Shown here piece after piece: positions 60,680 to 64,000 of a DNA stretch of 64,000 nucleotides. How positions within the stretch are numbered: the stretch's first letter is position 1; every line of letters begins with the position of its first letter. The position numbers and the translations under genes were made by a program. The DNA comes from Drechslerella dactyloides (Eukaryota; Ascomycota; Orbiliomycetes; Orbiliales; Orbiliaceae), in contig JAGTWJ010000002.1 of NCBI GenBank assembly GCA_020064725.1, forward strand, positions 3,968,001 to 4,032,000. The letters run 5' to 3'. Below the pieces are notes generated by a model. It made no database searches. It was not told the origin of the DNA and saw only the letters and a program-made list of their open reading frames with translations.

Positions 60680-61438
60680 ATGACACAGGCGCCATGTCGA
60701 AGGTTGCCTACGATATACCGCGGATGTGCTGGGTTGTTTTCATGCTCAGGGTCGAGTGCAACAACAAACGTTGTGGACGAATCCTCGGACCTAGCGACGA
60801 AACCGACGACGAGATCATCCACCACCAAACCTGGAATAGCCAACCCACCAGCGCCCAGCCCCGCAGGCAAACGCAGCAACTCTAGCTACGAGTCAACGAG
60901 CAGCGAGGAATCAGGCGAGCTGGAAGACTGCCCCTTTGAGAAGGGCCCGAACGTTCGGTTTGAAGAACCGGAACCAATATATACCAGCGGTGAAAAGGTC
61001 AATGTTGAGGATGTTGTTAAAGCGTTAGAAGGACGAGCCTGTAGCATCATGGAGGAAGATTGGTTGGAGGGCTCACAGTTCACCACACCATACAAAACCT
61101 TGCTGGACATATGCTACTCTCACACCTTATTCACACAAATTCATGCACGCAAAGTTATGCTGGTACTCCTATTATCAATGATGCTGTTGACAGCCCATGC
61201 AACGTACGTATTTACAAGGGGTGTTCTAGAGTCCATCACTGGCAGTATACTTCGCGTCATGATAGTTGCGAGATAAATGATTATGGATTTCAGGGTAATC
61301 TTACCAAGGGACCCACGGATCTGGCAAACATTCAACTTGCCAGCCGAGCTGAGAAATATGGTCGTCTCGACAGTACGGTTACTGTTATCACCGCTACCAC
61401 TAATGTTCGTGAGCTTCTTAATCAAGCCATATGAATAG
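60680..61438 (+). CDS. orphan candidate membrane protein, two exons
   Basis: Exons 60680-61203 and 61294-61438 join in phase across a 90-nt intron with a GTACGT donor and a TTTCAG acceptor, giving 222 aa. After a short Cys-containing N-terminus comes a Ser/Thr/Glu-rich, probably disordered stretch (SNSSYESTSSEESGELEDC). A segment VEDVVKALEGRACSIMEEDW follows, then a hydrophobic helix (VMLVLLLSMMLLTAHA). The second exon encodes NLPAELRNM, resembling the LPxELRN word common in fungal F-box-like and 2EXR-type proteins, then a second hydrophobic segment (LLLSPLPLMFVSFLI). The start is uncertain; further 5' exons are possible. I recognise no family. Confidence 0.4.
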
Positions 61439-64000
61439 GATTTGCGGTCATACGTATACTGTACTCCGCTTCCTCGTCCGCAGAGCACACCCACGATTGA
61501 ACTTTTATCGCCTACCTCTGAGTCCGTGACGCTAAATGATATAACCACCACTGAACAGAGAGCCTCCTTCAACTAGCACTCAAGCTATGTACAAGACCAT
61601 CACCTCTATGAAAGCTACAAAAATAGAAATTAAACAGATGTTTCGGAAGAGACCAAATTAAGTTTCAAGATGAAATGACTAAAAGCCACCGAGAGAGAGA
61701 GGCGGCCCACGAGCACGAATTTCTGCTGGAGCCGTCGATGCACTGGACCGCAGAGTTGGCGAGCATATGCATCCGAATAAGGACCCATCGAAGGACAGAT
61801 TGCGAGCCAACGTTTATGAACAAACTACTTATATATAATATTTTATAGTAAATTATGGCTGTGCATTACGGTCGGCAAAGCGCCATTCTATATTTTGCTA
61901 CGCATATATGTCTCATTTCATGGATGTTTATTTAAGGAAAGATTCGCCGCGAACGTTCAGCGAAACTACCTTCATAGAGCTTACCATAGCTACAGCTCTG
62001 GCTTTTTGGCGAAAATCAAGCATCGGCATAAATGACTGGCCGTTCATGGAGCCTGATTGTGAAGTACTCATTTGACAAAGTCGATGCGAGCAGCAGATAT
62101 AGAACGGACAGAAATACGGGAGTCCGGAGACGCAGAGACAATGTTACACACCTGTTTAACCAAAATCTAGATGGAAGAAGAGCTTGGCGATCAGGTCGCA
62201 CGAGTGCCCCTACGATTGGGAAAGCACAGCAAGATGCGAAACAGATATTCTTCTTACTAACAACTCCATCAAAACATGTGCAAATTGAGTATTGACGAGG
62301 ATGAATACAGATTCGAACATCATGAGATGTATCCTATTCATCCTGAGAAACATGAATGAATAGTACCATAGACGTATTTTCATCTGCATTTTAACATCGT
62401 TAAAGTACTTGAGATGGCGTTATGCGCGTCGATCTTTCATTTCCCTAAAAACTTAGGTCTATTGTTTCTTATCGGGCCGCGAAACATATTCGGACACGAA
62501 TCATGGGTTTTCCACGTTGAACTACTCTGATATGACCGAAATATGTTTAGCATTGATGCTAGATTGCAGAAATCATCATCAGGCGTGGACATGGAGAAAC
62601 TAGCAAGCCATCCTGGACACAAGCAGGAAGTACAAGCATATGAGCAATAGCCGACTAAAGATATATGTTCTGCTGAGGGACATTTTGAAGTTCGATAATG
62701 TTATAATTCAGTTCGATGATCTAGTCACTTCAGGGGTGATCTATGATGGAGATAAATGAGATTGCCAACAATGGTATGCTGTTGGGTCTTCTGTGGAGAT
62801 GGTATGAAATTTTCCACGGAATATAGCTCTCTAGGGTGCCTTATCCGTACAACGAATGCTATGAGTGTCGCTCTATATACTGGCTTCGTCCAGAGCCATG
62901 GATAGACACCTATATTAGTAGTTTCTTGGTCCCTGAATGCCTGACAATTATGATATCACTTTACATAATTCAATTTCGATGGTTGACTAGGAAAGGCAGA
63001 TATTTCGCTGCAACTAGTCTTGTGCTTTGATTTGTTTGCCAGAGTGCGTATTTTCACCAGGAGCAACAGAGCTCGACTTGTAACTATGTAGCATTCAAAC
63101 ATTCAAACAAATATATAAGAGCAGTTCACGTGCGAACCTATGAAGGACTGGGTCAACATCGACAGATATCAGTTGCTCGAAGAATGGCTATTCAGATTGG
63201 CTGTTAGATCTTCAACTATGCAGTGGATAATCACTATCGGCGTGTATGCATGACTCTTTACTACTCCCGAAATGACCGAAATATTGGGTGATCGATATGG
63301 TGTGCGTCGGGGCTCTTCCAACAACTTCCGAAAGTTATGGTTGAACAATCAGCATCAAACCCAGAGATGCTCAAAGCGCCGTTAATACACCTCGGCATAT
63401 TCAAAATCGAACTGACGGTCAACAAATGTTTGTTCGGGATCAGCTGGCGGTGTAGCGAGAATTTCGCTTGACACCCAATGATACTGAGCATCTATCCTCA
63501 CAGCAATCTCCACGCTTGTCATAATGTTGGATAGCTCTATAAATATCGGACAACATTGAAGCGTCTATATGCAGCAGGTATACTTCTAGCTGGAACGTTC
63601 ACGGATTCAAAATCCATGATAAATTATCACACACGAGGAATTTGTGCGCTATTCCAGATACATATAGCACTGCAAAACTATATCTAGTTAAACCAATAAC
63701 GAAGAATCGATGAGCTGTGGGGCATTCTATGGCAGCATACAATGTCCAAAATATCATGGGCTACTCAAGCTCACTAATATATCGTGCGTCTTTATTCAAA
63801 CGCGTGCCACTCGGCAGTCATAGCCACAAAGATTAACGAGAAAACAATTCGTCACCCACCCGCGCACGCGGGTTGTGCACTCATTTAATATCTGGAGCTA
63901 ATGCAGATTTACATTGCCCTTGTCTCGCAAGCCAGACGCCTTCGAGACAACATTGCGCCGTCATGTCAGCTTACGCGTTCTTGTCAATTATCCCAAAGAA
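61439..64000. other. A+T-richer right end without a recognisable gene
   Basis: The stretch is rich in stop codons on all frames, with only short open frames (for example minus 61141-61572, plus 62032-62295, plus 62836-63030, minus 63261-63491), none with an identifiable domain. No terminal repeat, transposase or reverse-transcriptase motif was found by eye. Confidence 0.5.

Overview
The window is nuclear DNA of a filamentous fungus, most likely an ascomycete. I recognise sixteen conserved eukaryotic single-copy genes, all in spliced form except KIN17. Their short introns (mostly 57-90 nt) have GTAAGT/GTATGT/GTACGT-type donors, CTAAC/CTGAC-type branch sites and CAG/TAG acceptors. CBF5, PEX3, the RFX factor, ATG101 and a fungal-only seven-helix membrane protein read like Pezizomycotina proteins. 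Intron density is high for that group, at up to 14 coding exons per gene, so the placement is tentative. Genes lie about 3-4 kb apart, separated by long non-coding stretches with simple repeats. I see no convincing tRNA, rRNA, CRISPR or intact transposon.

Layout. 1-2801 has no gene. SEC15 (minus, 2802-6479) and a MEI2-like RNA-binding protein (plus, 7763-11784) are divergent. The urease accessory gene ureF (plus, 12827-13842) converges with a SIS1-type Hsp40 (minus, 14602-16991). An RFX transcription factor (minus, 20745-23388) and a seven-helix membrane protein (minus, 27504-29353) sit between large non-coding stretches. KIN17, derlin and CBF5 follow on the plus strand (33714-40567). CBF5 converges with PEX3 (minus), which is divergent from ATG101 (plus, 44618-45517). 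YOP1 and a small membrane protein (both minus) precede the AMPK beta subunit (plus, 51213-52566) and a Hob3/Rvs161 BAR protein (plus, 53790-54790). A complex I small subunit (minus, 55586-56225) is divergent from seryl-tRNA synthetase (plus, 56393-58054). After 58 kb the sequence becomes richer in A+T and stop codons. There I could assemble only two orphan two-exon candidates (58200-58717 minus, 60680-61438 plus).

The genes form no operon or biosynthetic cluster. Several belong to membrane traffic and organelle upkeep: SEC15 (exocyst), YOP1 (tubular ER), derlin (ERAD), PEX3 (peroxisome), ATG101 (autophagy) and the BAR protein (endocytosis, actin).

The clearest unusual signal is gene structure. 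I see a 3-nt internal microexon, 10-nt and 16-nt internal microexons, very small first coding exons in six genes, and two stop-free introns whose lengths are multiples of three (SIS1-like, PEX3), which hide as continuous open frames. No obviously new multi-gene system is visible. All exon coordinates were read by eye. Every model is in frame end to end, but none is supported by transcripts here.
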